Shown here: piece after piece, positions 50,121-62,600 of the stretch
How the letters are laid out: each line of letters opens with the position of its first letter
How positions within the stretch are numbered: position 1 is the stretch's first letter
DNA from: Blastocystis sp. Blastoise
Taxonomy: Eukaryota > Sar > Bigyra > Opalinata > Blastocystidae
Direction of reading: 5' to 3'
Assembly (NCBI GenBank): GCA_039096225.1
Contig: JBBPEB010000020.1
Span: forward strand, 212,001-276,000
Length of the DNA: 64,000 bases
The notes under the pieces: model-generated
Seen by the model: only the letters and a program-made list of their open reading frames with translations
The model's database searches: none
What the model was told of the DNA's origin: nothing
Translations under genes and position numbers: made by a program

Positions 50121-52267
50121 AAAAGCAATACAAAAAATCGGGGGTTTGGTTATCCGTACTTCGGGAATAACTTTTTTAATATTAATAATTTCTTACCCAT
50201 TGTTAATAACATATATAAAATTTATATATATAGTGACCTATATAAAAAAAAATTGTAACGTCAAAATCCGAGCCAAAAAACGACTTACAAAAAAATTTTC
50301 TCGAGGGGCTTATTGATTCATTTGCTGATTTTTTTTTGTGTTTCAAAATAGTAAATTAAAATTTTCAATTGTTTTTTTAAAATTTCTTTTAGAATTCTAA
50401 AAATTCTATAGAATTCTTTATTTTCTATTTATACTGAAATTTTCTTTTTTTAATTTTTTTTGGTTTCCTTTTATGTGACCACTATAAAACTTTTTAGTTT
50501 ACAATTTTTTATTTTATGTAGGTTTTTCCACTAGAAAATCATTTTCCTCCGATCAGATTTTTAAAAGGACACAACTTTACATTTCGAGATGTGAATGTTG
50601 ACTCAAGTGTTGACTAAAACGTGTTCTAAAGTAAAAGGGGCACTGAGCCTTAGTAGACGGACACAGTTTTAGTTTTATGTTGAGTCACCATGTTTGATCA
50701 GTTTTGGAAAAGGTTGTCTTGAAAGTTTAAAAAGGTGTCCAACTGGTGGCGAATATTGTGTACAACACATATTGACACTCAAAGTCCATTTATATAACTT
50801 AAATGAGCTGTTTTTGATCAATTAAAAAAAAAGATTTTTTTTTGTGCAAAAAATCTGTGTATACCTAAATTTGTTATGTGTCATTCACCACCAAGAATGA
50901 TCGAAAACTTACCTATGACACCAATATGTAATCAGCATAACATATAGATGTGTCTTTCGTTTACATTAGCTTTCTTAACCTATAAATGAGGTCTCTAGAC
51001 TCATTTAAGTGAAAAACATTAAAAAAATATTTTTTGACTTTGTTATTAGAATATCTTCATCAGATTTCAATATTATAAAATAAAAGCAAGCTAGTCACAA
51101 TCTTTAGACAACGTAGATGTGCCTTTTTGTATCAAACGTCTTATGGCGATTCTTCATCGCTGAGAAAAGTCGAAATTAAAAAAAAATGAAAATTTTCGTA
51201 CAAAATGATTCAGTTTTTGCCAAATTGGAAAAGTGGTCTTTTGACGAGGATAGAGGTGTCAAATCGTTTTATATCGTTTAGATTCGTATACAGCGATATA
51301 TTTCTATATGGAATCATATCTTAATAGCTCATATCCGATAGATCGACATGTGGTCAGAATGCAATATGTTGCAACTTTTTTGTCTTGGATTTAAATTTTT
51401 TTTTATGTTTTATAATACATATGGTCTACAAATAACGTGCGTATAATAGTCTTTTGAAATTTCAAATTTAAGGCTATCAAAAATAAAAACAAAAATTTTG
51501 GATTTTTTCGAAAATCTTTTTTACCTATGTTTGACATATGGTGAATATCTCCGTCAAACCTTTTCCAAAATTCATAATTCATTTTTATAAAGACTGTTAA
51601 TAACAATTCAAAGTAATATAGCTATTTAACTCTTAAATTAAATAACAAATGACTGATTTTCATTGAATTGACTAAACTCATATTTTTATAAAAATTGTCT
51701 TTTAGTTTTTTATCGATCCATTTGGACCCTATATCAGGAAATATGATATTTAGATGAATTTTATCAGCGTATTCACATTCTATGGAATGTGTAGCTGGAT
51801 AAAATATGGTCATATGCCTATTAACGCCTTAATTCAAGGAGAATGGCATATTCAATACATGATATAATAATATGAATTTTTATCAAATTTTTGATTTTTT
51901 TTTAACATTTTTTAATATTCTTTTTTGATTTATAAAGTACTTATATGATGTCTAAGCATGATATATGACATTAAAAATGAATTATTGCATATAAATGATT
52001 TGAAATAATAAATAACTATTGAATAAAATTTTTTATATATGATATTATTTTTATTTTAACAAAATAATTCTTGACTGAATTTACACATTTATAAAAGTAT
52101 CGATGTATTTGATTTTCTGTTTTTGTTTTTAGATAGCTTCATTATGGAATTAATTTCGTAATGAATAAAGGATAAAATTTATTGTATTTATAGAGAAGAA
52201 TATAAAAATACAAATGTCTATTGTTAAAAATAATGAATTTATACTATATATTGATAATTGGAAATTA
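50121..52267. other. Non-coding stretch, nothing recognised
   Basis: Somewhat less AT-rich segments (50,250-51,850) contain short minus-strand frames (51,403-51,813), but no domain, splice pattern or repeat was recognised. Confidence 0.5.
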
Positions 52268-52411
52268 GTGATATGAAATAGTAGTTGAACTTTTGAATTT
52301 TTAAAATTTTAATTCAATTCTTCTAGCTTTAAAAAACATGCTGTTTTAAAAATAAAAAAAAATTAATTAAAATTTTAAAAATTCAAAAGTTCAACTACTA
52401 TTTCATATCAC
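52268..52411. repeat. 47-bp perfect inverted repeat with short spacer
   Basis: Arms 52,268-52,314 and 52,365-52,411 begin GTGATATGAAATAGTAG and are exact reverse complements. The spacer is 50 bp. It is probably a small foldback/MITE; no clear target duplication. Confidence 0.8.
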
Positions 52412-52465
52412 GAAACATATATATTTGCTTAAAAACAAAAATATATATATAGAAATAATTAAAAT

Positions 52466-53059
52466 GGGTTAAATCCCGATAGTCAAGTTTTCAGACATTC
52501 ATTTTACCAGTTGACATTTGTGCCTTATGTATTTACGAGTTGACATTTGTGCCTTAATTATTTACGAGTTGACATTTGTGTCTTAATTTTTTACGAGTTG
52601 ACAATTATAATTTAATTTTTTACGAGTTGGCAATTGTGCCTTAATTTTTTACGAGTTGACAACTATGATTTAATTTTTTACGAGTTGACAATTATGATTT
52701 AATTATCTACGAGTTGACAATTATGAATAATTTATTTGTATTTTTATTTTTAATATTTTCATGACTATTTTTAACAAAGAAACCTGAAAAAAAAAATATT
52801 TTTCTTTAAAAAATCTGAAATAATTAAATAACTATTTTTAACTTATAAATAATTAAATCATAGTTGTCAACTCGTAAAAAATTAAATTATAAATGTCAAC
52901 TCGTAAATAATTGAGGCACAAATGTCAACTCGTAAAAAATTAGGACACAAATGTCAACTCGTAAATAATTAAGGCACAAATGTCAACTCGTAAAAAATTA
53001 GGACACAAATGTCAACTCGTAAATAAATTTCTGAAAACTTGACTATCGGGATTTAACCC
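52466..53059. mobile_element. Foldback element with tandem-repeat arms
   Basis: The ends GGGTTAAATCCCGATAG and their exact reverse complement enclose two arms made of about 29-bp tandem units (TTTACGAGTTGACATTTGTGCC type, about eight on the left, six on the right). This is typical of foldback transposons. It has landed directly behind the last recognisable exon of the array gene at 53,073. No clear target duplication was found. Confidence 0.7.
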
Positions 53060-53072
53060 TATATATATATAC

Positions 53073-53989
53073 CTTCTGAAGAAGAAATAGAGGAATGACC
53101 ATGTACTAACTGAGTTGAAGGACCTATATAAAAACAAATAAGAAAGAATTAAAAGAAAAATAATAAATATATATATATGATATATCTATATACCTTTAGC
53201 CTCAGAAGGATGATCACCATCAGATACAGTACCATGAACAGAAGACACTGTCAGAACAGAAGGACCTATATATATTTATAAAATAAAAGTATAAATCAAA
53301 AAGAAGAAAAAGAAAATAGATTATATATACCTTCTTTATGAATAACATCAGCACTAACATTCATAGCAACAGAAGAACCTGTAATAAAATATAAATAGGA
53401 AATAAAAGAAATAATTAAAAATAAATAAATAAATGAATGATTATATACCTTGAAGACCATGAGTAGAGTTAACACCACCATCAATAGCATCAGCAACAAC
53501 ATCATCATGAGTATAAGAACCTATAGATAAATAAAAATAAAAAAAATAAAATAAATGATTGACAACATACCTTCAAGACCGTGAGTAGAGTTAACATCAC
53601 CATCAATAGCTCCAGCAACAGAGTCCACAACAATAGAAGAACCTATAGAAAATAAAATATAAAAATAAAAACAAATGAATGCCAACATACCTTCAAGACC
53701 ACTTGATAACCTTACACCATCATCACTATAGGACACCATGGACACAGAAGAGCCTAAGATAATATAAAATAATAAAACAAAAAGAAATGTATAAATATAT
53801 ACCTTCAAGACCATATTGATAAGCACCATCACCATCAATGACATCCATACTTGCATCCTGTTGAGTAGAAGAACCTATATATGAATAATAAAAAAAATAA
53901 ATACAATACATACTTGACCTTCTCTGAGAAACGTATTTTTTTTTGTTCAAGGACCTCCGCCTTGATGACATTCTGCCTTTTCTAGGCAT
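53073..53989 (-). CDS. Exon-array gene: basic N-terminus plus repeated GSS...GLE exons
   Basis: Exons (minus): 53989-53914 (76 nt, starts at ATG), 53874-53803 (72), 53753-53691 (63), 53642-53571 (72), 53520-53449 (72), 53378-53331 (48), 53265-53194 (72), 53123-53073 (51). All introns are GT-AG, and every internal exon is phase 1 to phase 1 and a multiple of three. Exon 1 encodes a strongly basic stretch (RKGRMSSRRRSLNKKK). Later exons read G-S-S-(T/V/I)...GLE with acidic, glycine- and serine-rich interiors such as AIDGDVNSTHGLE. The exons are diverged copies of one unit, duplicated together with their introns. The 3' end is lost or displaced by the foldback element. Function unknown. Confidence 0.65.
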
Positions 53990-54714
53990 CTTATTTAATA
54001 ATTTAATAAAAATAAGTATTTTTATGTAGAAAATAAAAACATATTCATATTTGAACTTTTGTAAAATAGGGACAATATTTAAAATATGCATATTTAAAAA
54101 TTAATAGGAATCATAAATAACCTCGAATTTTTATTATTATCTTATGCTAAGCTGATAATAGGGACATTTTTTATTAAAAACATTTTGGGTACCCAAAAAC
54201 TATAGTTTTTTACATTTTTTAAATATTTGTTTATATTGATTGACTAAGTATGTTTGATTAATTAATTTTATATTATTTTGTTTAGTATTATATATATCTA
54301 TTTATATATAAATTTATTTATTTAAAATAATACACTTTTTTATAGGATTCTCTTGTATTTGTCTTGGTTGTGGTGACAGAAGCTTCTTGAAGTGGTCCTG
54401 GTTGTGCTATATTGTTTTTCTAGTGTAAGGTATATAAATATATTATTTATTTCTTAACATCTGTTTTTGTTTTACTAATTGCTTTTTGTTATTATTATTT
54501 TTATTATTTATTTTGTTTATTTTGTCTTTATATATCATTTATTCAATAGTTTTTAATTATTTTTATTCTATAGGAAAGAAAATGTTGTTGATGTGTTGTG
54601 GTCTTCGCTTTTTCATGTCGTTCTTCTTTAGTCTGTGGTTTCAGATTAATCTATTAGGTATATATTTATATTTTATTTATTGTTTTCATTTTTATTATTT
54701 ATTATTTATGTTTT

Positions 54715-54753
<39 letters not shown>

Positions 54754-54792
54754 TTATATTTATTTATTATATTTATTTATTTATTTATTATA
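53990..54792. other. Intergenic, with possible exon pair
   Basis: Plus-strand blocks at about 54,345-54,428 and 54,573-54,656 are both 84 nt between intron-like AG and GT signals, and one of them is open in phase 1. They might be another array gene cut off by the hAT-like MITE. Low support. Confidence 0.3.
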
Positions 54793-54800
54793 TTTATTAT

Positions 54801-54993
54801 CAGTGCCTTCCCGACTTTTTGTGACACTTGCGGTGACTTTTTTTGACAGTCACATAAAGTCACTTTAAGTCAGACTTAATATGACTTAATATAATAATAA
54901 ATATTTTTACACTGTCAAAAATTAACAAAAGTGTCACATTTTTCTGTGACAATTGCGGCACCGCAAAAAAAAAGGGCCTTTTGGAAGTCACTG
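54801..54993 (+). mobile_element. 193-bp hAT-like MITE, cognate of the giant element
   Basis: Begins CAGTGCCTTCCCGAC and ends with the reverse complement of CAGTGACTTCC. The same subterminal TTGCGG and TGTGACA motifs as the 23.6-kb element are present. It is flanked by perfect 8-bp duplications TTTATTAT (54,793-54,800 and 54,994-55,001). Non-autonomous; presumably moved by the same transposase. Confidence 0.85.
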
Positions 54994-55001
54994 TTTATTA
55001 T

Positions 55002-55151
55002 ATTTATATATATTTATTTATTATATTTATTATATTTATTTATTTATTATATTTATTTATTTATTATATTTATTTATTTATTTATTTATTTATGTTTTTT
55101 ATTTATTTATTATATTTATTATATTTATTATATTTATTATATTTATTATAT

Positions 55152-55190
<39 letters not shown>

Positions 55191-55625
55191 TTTTATGTTA
55201 TCTTTTTATATTTTTTCTATTGTATATAGGTTTTATAGTCTTCTTGTTCCTTTTTCTTCTTTCTTCCTTCTTTCTACTTCATTTTACTTCTTCCTTCTTC
55301 CTCATCCTTCTTTCTTCATCCTAATTCTTCCTTCTTCCTTCTTCTTGCTTCTCTACTTTCTCATCCTTCTTCCTTCTTCCTTCTTCTTCCTACTTCCTTC
55401 TTCCTCCTTCTTCCTACTTCCTCATCCGTCATTGTTCCTACTTCTTCCTACTTCTTCCTGCTTCATCATTCATCATTGTTCCTTCCTACTTCCTTCTTTC
55501 TTCTTCCCCATCCTTCCTTCTTCCTTCTTTCTCATCATTCTTCCTTCTTCCTCATCCATCATTCCTTCTTATTATATATATATATATATATATATATTTA
55601 ATTATTATTATAATTTTTAAACTCC
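55002..55625. repeat. TTTA and CTTCTTCC microsatellites
   Basis: (TTTA)n and (ATTTATT)n to about 55,200, then a CTTCTTCC-type pyrimidine satellite to 55,570 and (AT)n. Frames here are artefacts. Confidence 0.85.
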
Positions 55626-55692
55626 CTTTATGCTCTAGAAGGAGAGAAACAATCATTATAGATTGTTTTCAGGTTCAATTCCTGACATGAAG
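55626..55692 (+). ncRNA. tRNA-like element, copy 4
   Basis: Acceptor CTTTATG/CATGAAG (one T-G), D-stem CTCT/AGAG, anticodon arm CAATC/GATTG with a 6-nt loop, T-arm TCAGG-TTCAATT-CCTGA. Most tRNA-like of the four copies, yet with a non-standard anticodon loop. Confidence 0.5.
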
Positions 55693-57654
55693 TGCTATTT
55701 TTCTCTTTATATTAATATTTTATTTATATATTATATATATATATATATTCTCTTTTTTTAACCTTATTTTTATTTGTTTTAAATTATACTTTTCAATTTT
55801 GACCTTATATATATATATCTAACTTTTTATATTTTTTGTAGACTTCCTCTTCTCAATAACAGTCACAATGAGAACAAATCCATTTATACTTAAACAGCCA
55901 AGTCATCTTAAAACTGATTATATCAATCAAAATACATGTGTTAAACTTGTTTTATTGATTTAAACTCAATTTTAATAATTAAAAGTAAACAAACCAAACA
56001 CACATGTTGACTTTAAAACTTTAAACTCAGTATTAAAAGATAATTTTTATAGAGTGGACATAAAATACTGATTTAAACAAAAATGAATGGAAACAATCAA
56101 CTCTTGATACAACTTTACCATTTGGCAAAACACTAATCCACAATATTTTCCAAAGTTCTTTTGATAAAGTATTTATATAGACATGTTATGTATAAAATGA
56201 AAGTCAACTTCTTGAATCTCTTATTTTAGGACAGTCTTTAAAACATTTTGACAAATAGACAACCTTTAACTTGCTATTTAAAGCTAATATTTTAAGAGTA
56301 GACTTGACTTGGATCAATAACAACAACTGTCATCACCATAACACTTTTAAAGACACTTTACCATTTGGTCATACACTTTGATCAAAATATTTTCTTCCCT
56401 TCTTTTAACATAATATAGGTTATACACTCTAGTTTAATGAATAAAAGCTCTTATTTTGAATCTCGTCCTCTAAGTCACTCATTTTTACATTTTTCAAAAT
56501 TTAAGACCCTTAGAGTTGACCTTTTGACTCAATTTTTCTACAGTGCACGAAATTCACGATTTTGCTCAAACTGAAGTAAAAATAAATTTTTAATAACTCT
56601 CACAACACCTCACACATCCACTCTTTAAAAATTATTTTCTTTGTACTTTTGATATGTTGTAGAGCTACTACAGCTGTATACTAATTAATATCTCTAAATT
56701 TTTTATTCAAAGTCTAAGACTATGTTTTACACATTTATTTAAATTTAGCAACCTTAAACTATTTATTTAAAGCTCTTATTCAAAGAATAGACGTGATTCA
56801 ACACTTTGAACACATATAGAAACCCTTTTACTTTTTAAGACACATTTTGTCATTTGGTCATACACTTTGACCTTCATAATTTTTAATCTCCTTTTGACAT
56901 AGTATAGAGTATTATCTCTAGTTTATTAAATAAAAGTCATTATATTGAATCTCTTACTCTAAGACCACTTAATTCACATTTTTCAAAATTGTCATACTCA
57001 AACTCATTATTTTAAGACTTTGTTTTAACTATAGTAGTTTGAGGACCTATTGATTACTATGATACAATATTAGTCAATTATAAGAAGATCGAAGAAAATA
57101 TCGATCACTCAAAAATAGTCCTCAGGAGCTCAAAATTGGTACACCTAGGTTTTTGAACCTCCTGAATCAGAATATGATGTCAAAATAAGAATCTAAATTT
57201 GACCGTTAAGGCCTCACGTGTTCAATATGAAAAAGTATTAAAAAATAGATAAATATAAAGAATAAACACGGATAACGTATATTGTGGGATTGAGAAAAAA
57301 TCAAGTTTACCCCATGTTTATTTTCCAATTGTCTGGTCAACAATTTTTATCGGGGTCACCCCAAAGAGCCAATCAAAAACGACTCAAAAATCATGTTTTC
57401 TGTTCTTTTATTAATAACTTTTTAATTATAAATAATATCGCTTAACCAAATATACGGTGCACAACTACAGCTTATATCCTATTGAACTGTGTTTCAACCA
57501 AAAGTTAACTCCCCATAAGTTTAGAGGAGTTGTGGGTACAAACTATAGTATACCTTAGCCAATCAAATGGTTTTTCCAAAAACTGACCAATGGGAATTTT
57601 TTTGCCTATTTGCTTTATAATAGTAATGATATATATATATATATATATATATAG
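55693..57654. repeat. Diverged tandem repeats, no gene
   Basis: From about 56.1 to 57.0 kb a unit containing AAAAG(T/C)(C/T)...TTGAATCTC and CATTTGGTCATACACTTTGA recurs at irregular spacing (TTGAATCTC at 56,212, 56,456, 56,936). Related sequence in reverse orientation lies inside the giant element at 13.0-13.5 kb. Confidence 0.5.
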
Positions 57655-57748
57655 ATTCAAGATTAAAACCGTCGATTCAAGGTATATATTAGATTATATT
57701 ATATTATACTTATTATATATATAGATTCAGGATCAAAGCTATTGACTC

Positions 57749-57783
<35 letters not shown>

Positions 57784-58475
57784 CTATATTATACTTATTA
57801 TATATATAGATTCACGATCAAAGCTATTGACTCAAGGTATATATATATATAATATTATATATATGTATTATATTATATTATATTATATATATAGATTCAG
57901 GATCAAAGTCGTTGACTCAATGTATATATTATATTATATTATATTATATTATACTTATTGTATATATAGATTCAGGATTAAAACCATTGATTCAATGTAT
58001 ATATAATATTATATTATGTTATATCATATTATAATATATATATAGATTCAGGATCAAAACCATTGACCGAAGGTATATATATATAACATTATATATCAAC
58101 ACTATATATATAGATAATGAATTGAATCATATTTCAAATAATGGTATATGCATATATATTATATACTACTATATATATATATATACTATACTATATATAT
58201 AGCTGAATGTAAGCGATCAAAGCATTCCCTAATGAAAAGTATATATATATATATATATTCATAGAAAGCCGCCGAACACTGTCAAAAAGTAGTTCAAAAA
58301 AGCGTTCAAGCAACAATTCATTCGAGGGTATCTTTTTAGTTTTATAATATATCTATTATTATTCTTAGACTCACAAGATGATAAAATACAATTCAAATAC
58401 AAAAAAAATAAAAAACATAATGTGTCCTCTTTGTTTAATATAAATTGTTCGAGTATTCTTTTTAATTTTTTTTAA
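57655..58475 (+). CDS. Micro-exon gene: six tandem 27-nt exons then larger exons
   Basis: Exons: 57,655-57,681, 57,725-57,751, 57,810-57,836, 57,895-57,921, 57,970-57,996, 58,046-58,072 (27 nt each), 58,114-58,143 (30), 58,203-58,238 (36), 58,265-58,327 (63), 58,369-58,475 (with TAA). Introns are GT-AG with TA-rich interiors. Every internal exon is phase 1 to phase 1, and the joined frame is open. The repeated peptide is (D/Y)SGSK(L/S)LTQ; then come a cysteine/lysine stretch, an SR/KS-rich basic stretch (KSRRTLSKSSSKKRSS) and a C-terminal tail. No start exon was found upstream of 57,655. Unknown function. The layout resembles micro-exon genes known from schistosomes. Confidence 0.65.
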
Positions 58476-58774
58476 ATTTTTCTTATGTTGTGATATTTTT
58501 CATCTATTCTTATTAAATATTTTCTTCTTAAATATTTTTCTATTTTTATTCTTTTCCATTTTCATTTCTCACATTATTAAATATTTTACAATTTCTATTT
58601 TATTTTGTTTTCTTATAATTTACTTGAATATATATATTTGTTATTGAGTTTAACCTATATAAAATGCCCGACTCTGCTTTATAAAAGTTCATGATGTCTC
58701 TTTATATAGTTTAAAGTTTATGAACTCATATAATATTTTAAATATATCATTTAAACTATAAGATACAAAATAGA

Positions 58775-59429
58775 ATGTTGTTGTTTTATATTTTATATGT
58801 GTTTGCTTTGTTTTTGTGTTGTAAATTATTTGCTATTGCGAATTAATATTACACACTTTTGTTTTTGATATGTTTGATCTCGAAAATATTTTCATTAACT
58901 TACAAAATATATTATCATATATATAGATTGTAAAAGAGTTGAAAATACTTTTGAGTTTCATACATCTTGCTTTTGTCTTAACAACAAGGGAGACAAAGGT
59001 ATATTATTGTCTAATAAAATAATAAAAATATTTTTATTGTTTCGTCTTTAGATAATAATAACTACAAAAACACCCTTGAGAAAACATTTTTTAATAGTAA
59101 GTTATTTACTATTAATTGTGAAGGTATGTTTTGATGTGAAAACAACCTAAAATATATATAGGAACTACAGACTCAGAAATAACAAATAAATTTATATTTA
59201 AAGACAACACAACTCTTTTTGCAATTAAAAACAGATTTTCAACATGTCCAACAAATCAAGGTAAATATTTTTATAATTTAAATTCTATTATGACTTGATA
59301 GTTACTTTAAATAATAATAATCAGGAAAATGAAAGTGACGAGGATCTCTCAAGTCCTCCTTATTATGATGAAAGGGTTTCACCTCCTACTTCTCCTGTTT
59401 ATCCTGTTTCTTCTCCTGAATATTATTAA
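58775..59429 (+). CDS. Small spliced protein with signal-like N-terminus and PPYY tail, 138 aa
   Basis: Proposed exons: 58,775-58,820, 58,927-58,998 (72 nt), 59,052-59,123 (72), 59,162-59,260 (99), 59,302-59,429, with all introns GT-AG and phase 1; total 417 nt. The N-terminus is hydrophobic (MLLFYILYVFALFL), like a signal peptide or anchor. The middle has spaced cysteines (HTSCFCLNNKGDK, FTINCEG, RFSTCP). The C-terminal exon is acidic, then SSPPYYDE and repeated Ser-Pro-Val-Tyr motifs; PPxY can bind WW domains. The last acceptor (GATAG, 59,297-59,301) is chosen because it alone keeps the frame; the more obvious CAG at 59,324 would break it. No family recognised. Confidence 0.5.
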
Positions 59430-59623
59430 GGAGTTTTTTGTTTTTTGCTTATAAGCATTTTATTGTTTTGTATTGTTTTATTTCTTTTTTTCTTTGTTAT
59501 ATTTTATTTTGTTTTGTTAAATATATTATTTTTAAAAATTATTAAAAAATAAAATATCTAAATATATATGTTTACAAATATCTATATTGTTTAATTAATT
59601 AAATCTTATATATAATACTATAG

Positions 59624-62600
59624 GAAACAAAAGAAAGCGATTTAATTCTCTTAAAAGAAGAGATATATTTGGAAATTTTATTAATTCACAAAATTCAAAA
59701 ATGAAAAATAATCAAGTATTAAACGAAAATCAAAATGATTTTAATCAACACAATTCGTTATTAAATAACAATAATTCTTTAAATAATGAAGAAATAGTAA
59801 CTGAACAACACCCAATACAACTAAACAATATAGAAACTATATCTTCTTCTTCTTCTATTCCAAGTGTTACTTCAACTCAAAGTAATAATAATAATCTAAT
59901 TGAAGCATCAATTAATGAAACAAATTTTATTGAATCAGATTTAAATAATAATACAAATTTAAATAATGGAATTATATATGAAACTTTAATAAATGAAACA
60001 GATTTTATTGAAACTGACATAAATAATAATGAAAATATATCTCAATCAATAGTTGATGATAGTTTTAATTCCACTTTTGTTTTTGAAAATAATGAAACAA
60101 ATAATAATACACAACCTACTATATTAAATAATCCTATAACTCCTTTACATAATCAACACAATAATGATATACTTTCAGATAATAATAATAGTATCAATAA
60201 TAATCATATTCCATCTATACATAATACACCAAATTCTAATACAAATAATCAAATAGTATCTCCTTCTACTTCTCTCATTATAACACCTCCTAGATTATCT
60301 CCTCTTGATTCAAGAATAATTAATTCTTCTTCTTCTTCTCATAATAGTAATAATAATTCTATTATTCCTCCTTTACCCAGATCATCAATATTAGATATAT
60401 TAAATTATTATCAAATATCTCCTATTCAAAATCCTAATAATAATAATCTATTATCAACAAATATAAATAATCATAGAAGAAGAATTAGTTTTGATTCTTC
60501 TACTTCAGATGATGATACAAGTTCAGATAGTGATTTCACACCTATTATTCCTCCTAATACTACTAATAATCCTATTTTGCAAATAGAACCAATAAACTCT
60601 ACAAATAATAACGATATAGATATAGATAATCAAAATGAAAATAATAATGAAGAAAATAATAATGAAGAAAATAATAACAATATTCCTATTGTAATAAGAT
60701 TTGAAAACTGTGAAGCATGTATTAAATTAAGTATGTTTAATATTATATCATTATATTATTATAATTCTTTATGATAATAAAACTATTATTATATTATGTA
60801 TAGGAAATGGAGAACAAATAATAGAAGAGAATGAAAGAGATATTCATAGAAATAATAAATATGAATATTATAATATAGGTAAAATGAATCATGTTTGTAT
60901 TCATTATGAAGCTCTTCATTTTGAAGCTGAAAGAACAAATTATAAAATACCAAAATATAGAAAAAATACTAATACGAATATTACATATTATAACAATGAT
61001 AATAATTATATAATTCAAAATAATTGTTTATTTACAATGTGTTGTAATAATGGGAAAGTGAAAGTAGAATCACCTATAAATCTTTCAAATGAATTATTAA
61101 ATCAATTAAAGAGTCAGACACCAAATAATAAATTATTTAGAAATGAGATAAGAAGATATAATAATGCTTTTGCTTTTGCTTCTATGTCATGTTCTAATGT
61201 AGTAACAAGAATGAATGGTCCAGGACCATATTTTTATAGAGTTCATGGTAATGTATATCATTCTATGAGTGATTTATATCCTTCTGATAATTCTCCTCCT
61301 TCTTTTAATCAAATATATATTTATGATGAAGAAGAAGCTCTTCATATTCGAAATGGAAATAGTATGTTTTCAGAATTATCTTCTGATTTATTATTAAGTA
61401 TTGATTCTATGATAAGAAATAATAATAAAATATATGAATCTTTTAAAACATTACATGAACAAGTAACAGAATCAAGAAGAATAAATAATACTACTTATTC
61501 ACAAGTAAATTTAAAATTACAATTTAAAATAAGTAATTATGATGATAGAAGAAGATTTAATGCTCCTACTACAACAAATGAAATAGCTATGATTATACCA
61601 AAACAAAATGATGAAGGTTTACCAAATATTAATCTTTCATGTTATCCAAGAAGAAGAAGAAGAAATGGAAATGAAAATGAAAATGAAAATGAAAATATAT
61701 CAGAACAACAAAAAACAAATCTTAGTTATAATAATCCATTTTGTGATCCATTAATATATCCATTAATGTTTCCTTATGGATTACCATTATGGAGTTTAGA
61801 ATCTACTTCTAATATTATACATAATTCTGAATTACATTTAAATCGTCAAAATAATAATAATAATAATAGAAATATTTCTACAAGAACAACAACTAATAAT
61901 AATAATAATGAGAATGAAATAATAGAAGAAGTAGAAAATGAATTAAATAATAGAAATAATTATAGAATAAATAATAATCATACAGAGAATAATGATAGTA
62001 ATGAAGATGATTCAAGATCGATGAGAATTATTCCAATTTTTAGAAATAGATCAGAAAGAGGATTTCCATTAGATATTTTAGGAAATGAATTTTATACTAT
62101 ACCTACTATTTCATTAAGAGAATTTTATTCTTATTTATTATATACAAGACATCCTAATCATAAGAATTATTTATTATTATTTGAAAAATTATTATTACAA
62201 TTTATGGTTGATGCAGCTACAAAAATAGAATATTCAAGATTATTATTTATAGCAAATAATCAAACAAAATTAAGATCAGAGAAATATTCTGTATTTAGAG
62301 ATACAGTGAATGAGATGATAAGAAATGGATTTAGTGATGAATATATAAGAAGTAGAATTGGAAAAGCAGTTATTATTCCATCAAGTTTTGTAGGTGGTCC
62401 TCGATATATGAAAAATTCCTATTTAGAAACAATGGCTATTGTAAGAGCTTATGGTAAACCAGATTTATTTATAACCATGACTTGCAATCCAAATTGACCA
62501 GAAATCTTAGAATCATTAGAAGAAGGTCAACAACCTTGGATGAGACCTGATATAGTAGATAGAGTATTTTATATAAAATTGAAAATCTTAACTCATTTGA

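Noticed and set aside
54486-55620. Hydrophobic frames across 54.5-55.6 kb
   Set aside because: Products of TTTA and CTTC microsatellites and the MITE; no consistent coding signal.
57591-57623. Signal-like start exon for the micro-exon gene
   Set aside because: An ATG followed by hydrophobic codons exists, but its only donor gives phase 0, which stops in the first 27-nt exon.
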